A stretch of DNA of 64,000 nucleotides from Daedaleopsis sinensis. Taxonomy: Eukaryota; Basidiomycota; Agaricomycetes; Polyporales; Polyporaceae. A model generated the notes under the pieces. That model was not told the DNA's origin. It did not search any database and worked only from the letters and a program-made list of their open reading frames with translations. This document shows positions 21,187-33,271 of the stretch, piece after piece. The stretch is taken from the NCBI GenBank assembly GCA_033807695.1, contig CM066304.1, positions 2,728,001 through 2,792,000 on the forward strand, in the 5' to 3' direction. Within the stretch, counting starts at the first letter, position 1. Each line of letters begins with the position of its first letter. The translations under genes were made by a program, and so were the position numbers.

Positions 21187-23683
21187 ATGTCTGACAAGAG
21201 GAGGGCTGAGATCGAGGCGAAACGGGCAAAGCTCGCGGAGCTGCGAAAGGCGAGAGTGGATCGGCAGAAGGCAGACCAGGAGAGGCGGTTGTCCGAGGTG
21301 CGTGTATCAATCCGCCCAACTTGGCATTCGAATCTCATCGGTGCTCTTACTTGACCATAGACCACAGCGCCGTCGCGCCGAGGAGATATCGACGAACTCG
21401 TGAATGTACTCACAGGCTCGACCAGTCGCATCGTCAGTGCCGGGGATACGCCTCTCTCTTCCATTCCCGGGACTCCCGCTCTTGGCCAGATATCGCTACC
21501 CGGGCCTTCATCCGCACGATCTAGACGGTTGAGCAATCAGAGCGATGCAGCGTCAGCGTCGGCGTCGGACAGATACAGTCTCGGGACAACTCTCGTACAG
21601 TCGCAGAATGGGGCTACGGAGAGTGTCATAGAGCGGTGCGTCTGCTGTTTCGTCAACGAGAATAACGTCTCATGCACGCGATTTCCCGTCCCTTAGAGAG
21701 ATGACGCCGCGCGTGATCCCTGACCTCATCGACGTTGAGCAGGAGCTGTTTGAGTTGCCACAGAAGGTTTGTCCGCCAGAGGCGTGTAGATATCGTGCAG
21801 TTGTTTATTCACGCCGTCTCTTAGGAACGCGTTGTCTACAACAAGGAGGTGCAGACGATGGAGGTCGAGACAGAGCCTGCAGAAGTGGACGAGGAGGGGA
21901 TACGGGAACGCATATTGCGCGAAAGAGAAGCAGCAGAAGCGGAGCGATTGGCGCAAGAGCAGGAACTCGAAGCCGAGAGCCACAAGCTGGACGAAGAGAT
22001 CGCGCAGGAGATCAGAGGTTTGCATTGTGCTGCCATGTTCGGTGTTGCACCCACGTTAACCACGTTGATAGAGATGACGGAAGACGAGAAGATCAGCATA
22101 TTCGCGGCGCCGGAGTTCTTAGACTTCGTAGAGCAGTCGACCAAGATCATTCAGCGGGCACTGAATGACAACTACGACTATATCAGGGACTATACCATCG
22201 GCACAGAGAGTGGAGCGTAGGTCCTTGAAGGGATCGTATGTCTGCACGGTGCGCTCATATGCCTGATGTAGAGAAGCTTCTGAAGGCAGGACCAAGTGTG
22301 TGTGCTCATTCTACGACGAGCGTCACACGAAGAATCGGTCGATCACGGATATCGACTGGTCACCGAAGGTATGGCAGATGTAGACAAACGTGACATGCAC
22401 TAACACATTCAACAGTACCCAGAACTCAGCTGCGCATCATATAACAAGAATCCTGCTGCTATGAATGAACCGGATGGCATTGTCGCCGTATGGAATCTTC
22501 ATTTGCTCGAACGACCAGAGTTCGTGTTCCACTCACAGGTACGACCGAAGTGACGAGGACGGGGACATGTTGCTGATCTTCCACAGTCAGACGTTCTTTC
22601 GGTCACATTCTCCCCGTTCCATTCTAACTTGATCTTCGGCGGCACATACTCTGGCCAAATACTATTATGGGACACACGGTCAAAACACCTGCCAGTACTG
22701 AAGACTCCTCTGTCCGCTGCTGGCCATACACATCCAGTGTACGCAATACAGATGGTCGGAACCCAGAACGCACACAACTTGATCACAAGTAGTACGGACG
22801 GTACGGTGTGCAGTTGGTTGGTAGATATGCTTGCGCAACCGCAGGTACTGCCTTATACTCTCTCACGATGGCAGTCATGATGCTGACAGGCTGATGATAG
22901 GAAACGCTAGAGTTGGTTCATGCCGGGCACAATAAGACGAGCGAAGTTGCGATTACCGCGCTGAACTTCCCGGATAACGAGACGACGACATTCTGGGTCG
23001 GCACGGAGGAAGGGAACATCTATCAAGCCAACCGCTACGACCGTGCAGGAGCGAAGGCAGGGCTGAACCAGTACGACGTGTACAAGGGGCACTCGGGGCC
23101 TGTCATGGGGCTGCACTTCCACCCGCTCGTGGGGCCTGTGGATTTCTCCGACCTATTCTTGTCGTGCTCGGTGGACTGGACAGTGAAGTTGTGGCGGGCC
23201 AAGTCGCTAGCGAAGTCCTCGACGGCGGTGAACCATGTGCCTGCGGTGTACTCGTTCGACGAGGCGGACGATTACGTGTACGACGTGAAGTGGCACCCGA
23301 CACATCCTGCGGTCTTCGGGACGGTCGACGGGGCGGGTAAATTTGACGTGTGGAATCTGAACCACGACACGGAGGTGCGTTGCTTGCTGGTGCGCTCACG
23401 GGCGTGGCTGACGGGGTGCTGGTGGTGCGACTAGGTGCCGGTGGTTTCCACGAGCGTTGGGAGCGGGCGCGCGCTGAACAAACTGCGTTGGGAACGGAAG
23501 GACGGGCGGAGAGCAGCGCTGGGCGGAAGTGACGGCAGACTCTATATATACGACATCGGGGACATGGCGCTCCCTAGGGAGTCCGAGTGGACGGACATGC
23601 AGCGGACGGTGGCCGGGATCATGGGCGGCGGGCAGGCGAATGGGACCGGGGACGACTCTGCGCGGGTGGTCGCTGGTCGCTGA
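21187..23683 (+). CDS. DYNC1I: Cytoplasmic dynein 1 intermediate chain
   Basis: Cargo-adaptor scaffold of the minus-end microtubule motor that moves nuclei and endosomes in hyphae; its N-terminus binds dynactin p150 and NudE, its WD propeller binds the heavy chain. The start [20 protein letters not shown] is the charged N-terminal helix typical of the family. A Ser/Pro linker, [20 protein letters not shown], and a coiled-coil stretch rich in Glu/Arg follow. The C-terminal WD-repeat half includes [95 protein letters not shown] and [19 protein letters not shown]. It ends [10 protein letters not shown]. The ATG is 242 bp from the divergent SEN2 start. Confidence 0.93.
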
Positions 23684-24167
23684 GGGCAGGAGGAGGGGCG
23701 ATGGAGTGCCGTACGGATACCCGGGAGCTGTTCCCTCTAATGGCACTGAGCATGTTTGATATCTGGACGTACGTCTGTCCCACCGCGAAGGCTAAGTGCA
23801 TAACTCTGAGGACGTGGTTGGTGCTGTGATCCGCTCTCGTGCGCTCTGCAGCGGAAGGGACGCTGTCGGGCCTCCGCTCTCGTGATTAGTTCCGCCGGTC
23901 TGCCAGACAAGCAACGCGCGCGACGTGTCTGATGTACAGGCTCCACCACGACCTCCGCGAGTACCGTACTACCGTTGCCTGCTATTCTCGACACCGTCTG
24001 CGGCCAGGACGGAGATACTTGGTCAGGTGACGGATCAAATGCACGCTCTTGCTCGCGTTACCCCCAGACGCGCTCTTCTCTCTCAGCCCTCTTCTTTCTT
24101 CCTCCCCTCTTCTCGCCCGATCCCACTTTCCCGCTCTCGCACAAGTCCCTCTCTCTTTGCGTCAGCC
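23684..24167. other. Intergenic between dynein intermediate chain and AGX1
   Basis: About 480 bp. The last 100 bp before AGX1 is a pyrimidine-rich CT tract, common in promoters and 5' UTRs of this kind of genome. No gene was seen. Confidence 0.5.
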
Positions 24168-26105
24168 ATGTCCACTTTCACCCAGGTACGCCCGCCTCCC
24201 AGCACCCGAGCTCTATCTTGGCGTACTGATCAGCGCGGCTGTGCGCGTGCAGGAACCGCACAAGTGAGTTCCTCTCCGCTTGTTCTCTTCTCTCTCTCAC
24301 TCCTCTCCTCGCCATCGCTCCCAAGGCTTCTTGTGTACGTCTCCCTAGCGTTTCTGCACACCGCGATACAGCTAATTGCGATTGCAGCATCCCCGGTCCC
24401 ATCGAGGTTACCGATGAAGTATACCTCTCCGCCCCGCTCGAGTCATCGGACCGGACACTGATCGCGCACCCCAGGTCCTCTACGCCAACGCGCACCCCGC
24501 CATGTCCCACATTTCTCCGGACTTTATTCCGGTGTTTGGCGATGCCATCCGCATGACGAGGGAGATCCTCTACACCCAGACTGCTCAGCCCTTCCTCATC
24601 GCGGGCTCCGGGACGCTCGGATGGGACCAGGTATGGGCCTCCCTTAGGCTGCACCGGCCTCTCCGCAAGCCTGGAACCTCGCATCTCACGCCGGCTCGAC
24701 CCTAGGTTTCTGCCAATCTCGTAGAGCCCGGCGAGAACGCGCTCGTCCTCAACAGCGGTTACTTTGGTGATAGCTTCTCCGATTGGTAAGCTGCGGCGTA
24801 CGTGCCCCGCCTGTGCGCTCCCCTTGACATTATTATCGCACGCTGCAGCCTTCGCACGTACGGCGCGAACGTGGATGAGATCAGGGCGCCCTTTGGTGCT
24901 ACCGTAGCGCTTGCCGACATCGAAGCGGCTCTCAAGTCCAAGAAGTACAAAGTCGTCACGTTCACACACGTGGATACGTCAACAGGTAACTCAAACCGGT
25001 ATGGTCAATGCTATTCAATGGAGTACTGAGGACTGTCGCCCAGGTGTCTTGTCCGACGCAAAGAGCATCGCAGAGACTGTGAAGAAGATCTCCCCCGACA
25101 CTCTCGTATGTGCTGCAGTATTTCGCCGAGCCTCCTCACTCAGACGTGTGTAGGTAATCGCGGATTGTGTGTGCTCAGTTGCAAGCGAAGAAATTCGCTT
25201 CGACGCATGGGGCCTCGACGTTGTCCTTACTGCTAGCCAAAAGGGCCTCAGTACTCCTCCTGGGCTTAGCATCCTGGTCGCCAGCCAGAAGGCTATAAAG
25301 GTACGTAATCATATGGACATATGGACCTCTCCGCTCACGAATCATGCAGGTGTTCGAGACGAGGAAAACCCCGGTAACGTCGTACTATGCAAGCTGGACG
25401 AAGTGAGTTGACGCTGACTAACATGACTGTCGATGCATGACTGAAACTTACGATCTAGGTGGCTGCCAATTATGAAGGCCTACGAGTCCGGGAACGCCGC
25501 GTACTTCGCGACCCCTCCGGTCAACTTGATCTACGCCTACCACGCTTCGCTGAAGCAGATCACGAGACAGTCGCCCACACTCGAGGAGCGCTTCCGTCTG
25601 CACAAAGAATCGAGCAAACGGATCAAGAAGGCGGCAGAGGAGCTCGGGTTCAAGCAGCTGCCACTAGAGCCCTCGATCGCAGCGAACGGCATGACCGCGC
25701 TTTGGGTGCCCGACGGGCTCGCGGCGTCCGATCTTCTTCCTCCATTCGCGAAGAAGGATGTGGTTATCGCAGCTGGCCTGCACAAGGACTACAAACGTAC
25801 GCAGCCTTGTACACCGTGCCCATTGCATCATCATCGTGCTCACACGCTCCAACAGTCAAGTACATCCGCATCGGGTACGTGCACGTCTCCCTCGCGGCAT
25901 CTGCATCTTCGCGGATCGACGCAAATGGATCTGTGATATGCGTTCCGCTCACCGTAATGGTACTGACCGCCGGGATGCTACTGCTAGGCACATGGGCGCC
26001 ACGGCAGTCGACCAGACGCGCGGGGACATAGACAAGGTGATCGCGGCGCTGAAGGAAAGCCTGGCGGAAGCAAAGGCCAGCAAGAACTCGAACTCGAACG
26101 CGTAA
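24168..26105 (+). CDS. AGX1: Alanine-glyoxylate / serine-pyruvate aminotransferase
   Basis: PLP enzyme that makes glycine from glyoxylate with alanine as amino donor. The coding start is split over exons of 18 nt (24168-24185), 11 nt (24253-24263) and 31 nt (24388-24418), giving MSTFTQEPHNIPGPIEVTDE, then VLYANAHPAMSHISPDF from 24475. Later blocks are FLIAGSGTLGWDQ, ALVLNSGYFGDSF, LRTYGANVDEIRAPFG, TFTHVDTSTG, ADCVCSVASEEIRFDAWGLD and DVVLTASQKGLSTPPGLS, which holds the PLP-binding lysine. A 19-nt exon (25856-25874) links DYK to LKYIRIGHMGATAVDQTRGD. It ends KNSNSNA and has no peroxisomal tripeptide. About 390 residues, the usual length. All phases agree. Confidence 0.92.
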
Positions 26106-27072
26106 GGAAGACGTCGTCCCTGTTGTAATAGATCGTGCCCCGTTGAGCTCATTGTAACATCTGTCATCGCATCGCATCGTCGCCGTCTCCGTCTCCGTCT
26201 TATCACACGGACTCCCGCGCGGACCGCTTAACGCGTTCCAATCCTTGCCAATGCAATCGCAATCGCCCGCACGCGTACATACGCGTCCCACGAAAACGAA
26301 AACAGACTGCCAAGAGCGACGCGGGCGACGATGCCGTCGGACCTGCCCCGCTCTATGCCCGCAGCGCGGCTGTGAGAGGAGGGCGTGAAATGTGATTGCG
26401 CCCCCCGGAATTCATCTCAGCGACGCTTGCTGATCGAGCGATTGCCCAGGTCCGGACCCGGATCCGTATAGACGGGGCTCCGTCGGTGGGCCGCGCCCCG
26501 TCCCGGGAGGTGAGTGTCGTCGTTATCTCCACCAATCGCACACCGCGTTGACCTATGTCGATCTCTCCAGATCTCCGTGGGGCAGATCAGATAGGAATTC
26601 GCTAGATCTACTAGTATGGGTTGTGCTGCTGTACGACGTTTGCTGCTGCATATGTGCTTGTTCTCATTGGAATTTGGAAATTTGGCAATTTATGTAGTCG
26701 GTTCTTGCATGTTACATGTGATTGGATGAATTTGAATCTTCTGGGGTTATCTCGAGCGCTGCGGGACCATTTGTAGGCCCTAGCTGTCTAGCAGGAATGG
26801 GGGTCAATACGTTCGCTAGAGTCAAAGACTTGTAAAGAAATAGTGAACCATTCTACATGTATGGGAAGACTGTGCGGGGACAGGCCCGCTTGGCGTTGTC
26901 GACATGTCAACATTAACTCAACAGCGGGCTCAATATCGACGCGACGACTTGTGCGGTACGCAGTCGCAGGTTGCGGGGATGCAAATGTGATAAATTGTAT
27001 ACAGTACAGGCTCTTTTCAACGCATGTGTTATACAACATACTTCATTAATCACACTGGGTAGAACAGCACTC
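26106..27072. other. Gene-free convergent interval
   Basis: About 970 bp between the AGX1 (+) and MET5 (-) stop codons. The left part has short CGTCTC and CGCAT repeats near 26166-26202; the right part is more AT-rich. No gene was seen. Confidence 0.5.
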
Positions 27073-30000
27073 CTACGCGGTCACCGCGACCTCCCGGTAC
27101 ACGCCCTCGCCGCCCATGCGGTCGTACCACTCCTTGCCCGACGTCGTCGGCGCGATGTAGCCCGCCCTGATCACGAAGTCCCCAAAGTGCTCGCCCTGAT
27201 GGCGCTCGAGCGCGTAGCGCTTGATCATGGGCCCCAGGATCGCGAGGATCTCGGGCTCCGTGACGGTTTCTGCCAGTGGGATGGGCCAGGTCAGCGTCAG
27301 GGGGCGGAAGGCGTACGTGCAGAGAGCTGCGAGACGGTGAACGTACCTCGGTAGATCTTGTTCAGCCGCTGGCCGTGGTACCCGCCTCCGAGGAGCATGA
27401 GGTACGTGCCGGGTGCCTTGCCGACGAATGCGACCTCTGTCGGGGACCGTTAGCGTTAGCAAAGTCGTCCGTGCGCGGGTGAAGGGAGCATTCTGCGTAC
27501 CAGCGAGATAAGGCCGAGCACATCCGTTCGGGCAGCCCGTCATACGCATGACGATTGAGTCGTTGCGCAGGCCGTTTTCCTCACAAATCTTCTCGACCTT
27601 GTCGACCAAGAGGGGGAGGTACTACGGGCGGGATTATCAACAGATGGAACGACACGCGAGACGTCGACACGCACCCGCTCAGACTCAGCCATCGCCAGAC
27701 CGCACGTGGGGAAGGAGACGCAGGCGGAGGAGGACAGCCGCAGCCCGCTGAACGCCAAGTTGTCCAGCTTGTACTGCGCGAGCAGGCGCTTGATCGTGTG
27801 CAGCTCCTCGGGCGGGACGTCCGAGATGATGAGGTGCTGGTTCGCGGTCATGCGGAACGTGCCCTTGTGCACCTTCGCGATCTCGCGCAGCGCGGTCTTG
27901 AAGTTGCGCTCGGGCTCGTCTTGCACACGCCCGTTCTCGATGAAGCACGTGAAGTGGTGCCGGCCGTCCTCGCCGGTGACCCAGCCGAACTCGTCGACGT
28001 TCCGCTCGAACGTGTACGGCCGCGCGGGCGCGAGCTGGTAGCCGAGACGTGCCTCGACAGCCGCTTTGAAGGCGTCGAGACCCATGCGGTCGACGGTGTA
28101 CTTCAGACGGGCGTTCTAGAAGGGGAGACTGGGTGAGTGCCATGCCCACTTGGATCCCCCGGTGAATCTGATCTGTGGTGAACTAACCTTACGGCTGCAG
28201 TGCGTTGCGAAGCACGGTCAGCACTCATAGACTTATGTAGTAGCAATGCAGACTTACTCCGCACGGTTGCCGTTGTCCCTCTGGACAAGCATGACCTTCT
28301 CCGCGACTTCGACTCCTTGCTCCACAGTGCAGAAGCCAATGACGCTGCTCGCCCTCGGGTACGTCTTCTTGTTTCCGTGTGTGACGCCCATTCCCCCGCC
28401 GATGGCCACGTCGAAGCCTGCGAGCTCGCCGTTCTCGTCCGTGATCGCGATGAAGCCAAGATCGTTCGCGTGCACGTCGACGTCGTTGTTCGGGGGGATG
28501 GCGACTGCGACCTTGAACTGTATTGCAACAAGGGTCAGATCCGCTCTTACGAACTCAAAGTGGACATGCGTGGACGTACCTTGCGCGGCAGGTAGAACTC
28601 GCCGTAGAGCGGCTCGAAATCCTTGACCGCGTCTCCCGCGACCAACTTTTTGTCCAGCCATATCTCGTGGTACGCCGTCGTGCGCGGAAGCAGGTGCTCG
28701 CTCACCCTCTTCGCGAACTCGTAAGACTGGCGGTGCAGCTTCGAGAGCGAGGGCACGGTGGAGACGATGACGTTCCTGCAGGGGTGGTCAGCGACAAGTA
28801 CAGTCGAGACGTACGCGATGCTCACCGGTTGACGTCGCCGCACGCAGCGAGCGTGTCCAGCAGCGCGCGGTTGATGTCCTGGATGGCCGACTTGAGGTGG
28901 CGCTTGATGACGCCGTGGAACTGGAACGTCTGGCGCGTCGTGATCTTGAACGTCCCGTTCCCGTGCTCGTCCGAGATCTGGTCCATGATGAGCCACTGCG
29001 CGGGGCTGCACACGCCCCCGGGCATGCGCACGCGGATCATGAAGCTGAACGCGGGCTCCGCGCCCTGCGCCTGCCGCTCGTCGCGGATGTCGCGGTCGTC
29101 CTGCTGGTAGATCCCGTGGAACTTCGTCAGCTGCGTGTCGCTGGGGGGAAGCGCGCCCGTCGTCGTGTCCGCAAGCCCCTCGACGATCGTGCCCCGGAGG
29201 TACTGCGAGGCGACCTTGATGTGCTCGTTCGTGATCGGCTCGGGCTCCGCTTCCGTCACCTCTACGGTGTCTACGCCCAGTGCCTTCCAGACGAGCGGCT
29301 CCCATGCCTTGTACCCAGTCTCGGGGCCGTCGGCGTCCTGGTCGTCCCCAAGCCCGAGAGGGACGAAGCGCGTCGCGCCGAGCTGCTCCAGGCGCGCATC
29401 GAGGTCCTTGCCGGCCTTGTTGTAGTAGTGCGCGTCCTCCGGCCGCGGCCAGTAGTGGCTGTCGCCCATGCCGAACACGGAGAACTTCACGCTGGCGAGC
29501 GGACGCTCGCCGCGCGCCGCGAGCGCGTTCATCGTCTTCACGACCGTTCGTGCGTTCTGGGGGAACTCGCCTTGGCCCGCGACGGACGTCACGAACACGA
29601 CCATCTCCTCCTTCGCGAGGTCGTCGATGGACACCGTGTCCAGCGCTGCAACAGTCGTCGATAACCCACGGAGCTTGCCGCGGGTCGCCAGACGCTTCGC
29701 GACCTTCTCTGCCTTGCCGCCGTCGGAAGCATACAGGACGGTCAGTGGGGGCGCATCGATGGTGGCGAGCAGGTCGTTGTAGGCCTGCGCGGCGCGCTTC
29801 TTGCGCGCCTGCTTGAGGTTCTCGCCCAAGCTCCCGACCAGCTCAGCAGCAAGCTCCGGCTTTGAGCGCACGAGTTGCGAAAGGTGATTCTGACGGTCGA
29901 GGAAGGCCTGCAGTTCGTTCTTGACAGAGTCCGAGTCGAGAGTGAATGCCTCCTTGCCCTCGTGCTCCTTCGCGGGGTTCCACCGGTACAGTGGCCAGTA

Positions 30001-31791
30001 GCCAGAGTCGACGGCGAGCTTCGTCTCCTTCAGGATCTCCAGCGCAGGAGTCTCTTCGGAGCTGTATGGGAGATAGGCGAGAACGACACTGGGTCCGGGG
30101 TAGCGGTCTGCCTCCATGAGGGCTTGGAGAACCTGCGCGTATGAGGAGTACACCGCCGTGCTGGCGACGTACACATCCCCATGATTCATCGCGTAGAGCC
30201 CGACGTCCTGCTTCCTGCGGTGGGGGTCAACAGTGTTCCGCGTGGTGTAGGGGGTAGTGTCCAGGATGAGGACGTTGACATCGAGCTTCGATGCAATGGT
30301 GTGGTGCAGACCAGACGCCCCCAAATCGTATGCCCACGCGTCCGAGCCGATGATCCACCGCGAGAGGGCAGGCAGAAGGCGGCGGAGAAGGAGGACCTTG
30401 TCCGCTGCAGGGTTGGAAAGCTTTTCCTTCTCAAGCAGGGTTACAAGATCGTCCCCGAGGCGCTTGCTCTTGATGCCGTCGTCTCTGGCCCCAAGCCACC
30501 TGCTTAGCACCGAATGAATGTCCAAGGATACGGTAGGGTCACGGAGGAGCTGCTGCACAGCGGACACAAGCTCTTCGCGCTCCTCGATCTCACCACGAGC
30601 ACGACCGAGAGCGAACTCGGGGGTGGTGGCAACCTGACCCTGTGAAGCGACCAACTCGGGCGCGTTGAGCACGTTGAGCCTATCGGGGAAGAGGTTCTGC
30701 AACATCTTCGTGTAGGCCGCTTCGTGCTTGGGGACGTGAGGTGTTGCCGTAGACGTGTGGGATGAAAGAGGACTACCTATGGACAGACGGGTCGAGGCGG
30801 ATTCGGAAGCAGCGTGCTGGATCAAGTGAGCAACATAGGCTTTAGTGATCGTCTTCGCATCGCCCAAGGCACCGCTCTGAACGACCGGGGGCGGGCTGAA
30901 TTCGCTCTGCTGGAGGGCACTGACGACCTCTAAGTAGAGAGGCGTCCACTTGACCGACCAGCGATGGATCTGCTCCAAGACGATGACACGGGTGACTGCC
31001 TGTGACACAGCGCTCAGTATGCTCGCAGGTGGAAGAGGCTTGAGGAGGACAACATTGACGAAGGAGACCCCGTCAATATCATACTCGAAGTCCGCTTGGC
31101 CAAGGGAGAAAACGACGGTGTGGGGTTGTGAAGCGCCGTGCTGAGCAAAGGGGCGGAGGGGCCTGCGGACGAGGGACACAGTGGCCGCGGCGGCGCCTTG
31201 ATAGGCCAGGAACAGGGACTCCGTAGGCTTCTGGCGTGTGCTGTGAGGCGCGTGAGTGTTGGCAAATAGAAATGCGGGGATCTCGTCATCCTGGACGGAG
31301 CTAACGGTCTCGGACTCGTCTTCTAACTGGAAAATATGAAGAACGGCGACAGATTCGGAGAAGGCGAGTTTGGAAGCGAGTAGAGCATGGTCGTGAGCTT
31401 GCTGAGCGGTACGGGAGTAGAGGACGAAAGGGAGAGAAGACTGGAGCACGAGAGCATCCGACAAGTCGGAGCCGACGGCGATGTGGAAGACGGTGGGGGT
31501 AGATGAGAGCTCGGGAAGATGGAGCAGGAGGCTGTTGAGGGCCTGGTGCTGAGCGAAGGCGGTGTAGGACAGAAGGCGGGCTGAGCGGTTGCGGAGGAGA
31601 GCAGCACCTGAGTCTGCACCGAACGGGAGGTGGGTGACGGTCGCCCTGGTCTCCGGGGCAGCGGAGAGCGCAGTGAAGGCGGCCTGGAAGGAGGACGGGC
31701 CAGATGGCTGGAGGGAGTTGATGACCACATCAGATGCGAGGTAGGCAATGCGGGAGACGACGGCCACGGAGTGCGAAGGTGATGGAGACAT
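27073..31791 (-). CDS. MET5: Sulfite reductase [NADPH] hemoprotein beta subunit
   Basis: Reduces sulfite to sulfide in assimilatory sulfate reduction, supplying methionine and cysteine synthesis. This is the very long fungal form, about 1,450 residues. The N-terminal part is related to the pyruvate-ferredoxin oxidoreductase fold ([20 protein letters not shown]). A flavodoxin-like domain follows ([55 protein letters not shown]). The hemoprotein part has [49 protein letters not shown] and [16 protein letters not shown]. The cysteines for the 4Fe-4S cluster and siroheme are seen as [19 protein letters not shown] and [19 protein letters not shown]. The start is the ATG of [12 protein letters not shown] at 31791; the frame opens further upstream at a TTG, which is not a credible start. 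Introns interrupt only the C-terminal third. Confidence 0.94.
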
Positions 31792-32403
31792 GGTCGGTCT
31801 CAGCAAGCTAATATTAATGGCAGGACAGACATTGGTTAGCGGCGAATTTGAGTTGGGAGAAGCACTAGCCGGCGTACCAGTTCAGGGGCTTGTCCGACGG
31901 TACTCTGAGTCTGTGCGACAAGGTGGGGGAATGTGGAAGGGGGTTGGGCGAGTCCGACGCGAGCTGGGCTGGCTCTAAGAGGGGCTCCTTCGCACAAAAT
32001 GTATTCGCAGCGATTCGACGGTGAATATCTGGAATTAGGGAACGAATTCGGAATTGGCGTGTGTGGCCGGGTCGGTCTGCGCCAGCTGACAGAGAGCTCC
32101 TGGACAGGGCCAACGCTTCTGTGTGCTCAACCCGTCCATCTCACGCAGCCAAGCAGATGAGCAAAATCCTCAGTCGCGCGCAGAGCACACAATCCCTTCG
32201 TGATCCCTTTGCCGGTGTTTGTCCGCCCCTAGATCAGGGTTAGGGCTTGTCCACAGCTAGGGTTTCGCGGCGAATCAGCGGACTCTGAACCTTATTCTGC
32301 AACTGCCTAGCTGCACTTCCCGTATACCGACGCGCGAGCGCAACATTTTCTACAGCCTCAAGACACCGACGCCCGCGCCCTGCACCCGACACTACCGTCA
32401 GCA
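31792..32403. other. Divergent promoter between MET5 and RPL30
   Basis: 612 bp serving both MET5 (leftward) and RPL30 (rightward). Near RPL30 it carries TAGGG-type motifs, listed separately. No coding exon was seen. Confidence 0.6.
32235..32265 (+). promoter_or_regulatory. TTAGGG-type motifs upstream of RPL30
   Basis: CAGGGTTAGGGC at 32235-32246 and TAGGGTTT at 32258-32265 lie 139-169 bp before the RPL30 ATG. TTAGGG-like sites bound by Tbf1/HomolE-type factors are known in ribosomal-protein promoters of several fungi. That this site is used here is inference. Confidence 0.45.
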
Positions 32404-32901
32404 ATGGCCCCCACCAAGAAGTCCAAGGCGGCGAAGTCCTCCGAGTCCATCGCTTCTCGTCTCGCCCTCGTGGTGAAGTCGGGCAAGTACTCCCTCGGAT
32501 ACAAGTCTGCACTCAAGCAGATGCGCAACGGCAAAGGTTCGTCCATTTCTCCCTCTCTCTCTCCGGGGACTGGAGCGTGAGGCTGAGAAGGTCCCTTGTT
32601 CTGACCGCGTTCTCTTCTTCTCTGCGATCCTGCAGCCAAGCTTGTCCTTATCGCCGGCAACTGCCCCCCACTCCGCAAATCCGAGCTGGAGTACTATGCT
32701 ATGCTCTCCAAGACGTCCGTACACCACTTTGCGGGTACCAACGTCGCGCTCGGCACCGCTGCTGGAAAGCTGTTCCGTGTTGGGTGCGTCCGCCGTAGGA
32801 TCTTACTGCTTCACGTCCCTGATCCTCTACCTCTCAGTGTGATGACCGTCTCCGACCCCGGTGACAGCGATCTGCTTACCGTTGCGGAGGCCGCGGCATA
32901 A
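32404..32901 (+). CDS. RPL30: 60S ribosomal protein L30 (eL30)
   Basis: Large-subunit ribosomal protein of the L7Ae/L30e kink-turn-binding family. Exons 32404-32536, 32636-32783 and 32838-32901 join in phase to 114 residues, the normal length. It reads [20 protein letters not shown], then [80 protein letters not shown] and LLTVAEAAA at the end. In yeast, L30 represses splicing of its own first intron through a kink-turn. I did not find that structure here, but did not test it rigorously. It is divergent from MET5. Confidence 0.97.
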
Positions 32902-33271
32902 AAATACTATAGCATGCACGCTCTCCGTCATGTACACCAGGCCATTGTATGATATATGCGACCGCCATGACTTTCACACCAAATCTACGCGTGCACTCCG
33001 TCCGATCAGCCCCGGAACTCGTTCAGTGACTGGCGACAAGACAGTATCTTATGCATCTTTGTGTTGGTATCATTCGTATTGACTCTGAGACGCGAGGAAT
33101 GAATGATCGCTCGCAATAGTTCATGAGGCTTGGCCAGTCCCCGATTCAACGCCGTCCAGTCGGCCTAGCCCTAAGCCTCCGACTGCAGAAGTATTCTTGC
33201 GAGATCATTACGGACATGCCATCACGGCAGGCACATAGCATCGACAGCAACTACGAATACATGGAATAAAG
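32902..33271. other. Gene-free convergent interval
   Basis: 370 bp between the RPL30 and ARP9 stop codons, presumably overlapping 3' UTRs. Nothing else was seen. Confidence 0.55.

Noticed and set aside
31792..31806. Five-codon extension of MET5 from a TTG
   Set aside because: Nuclear eukaryotic genes start at ATG; the first ATG in frame is at 31791.
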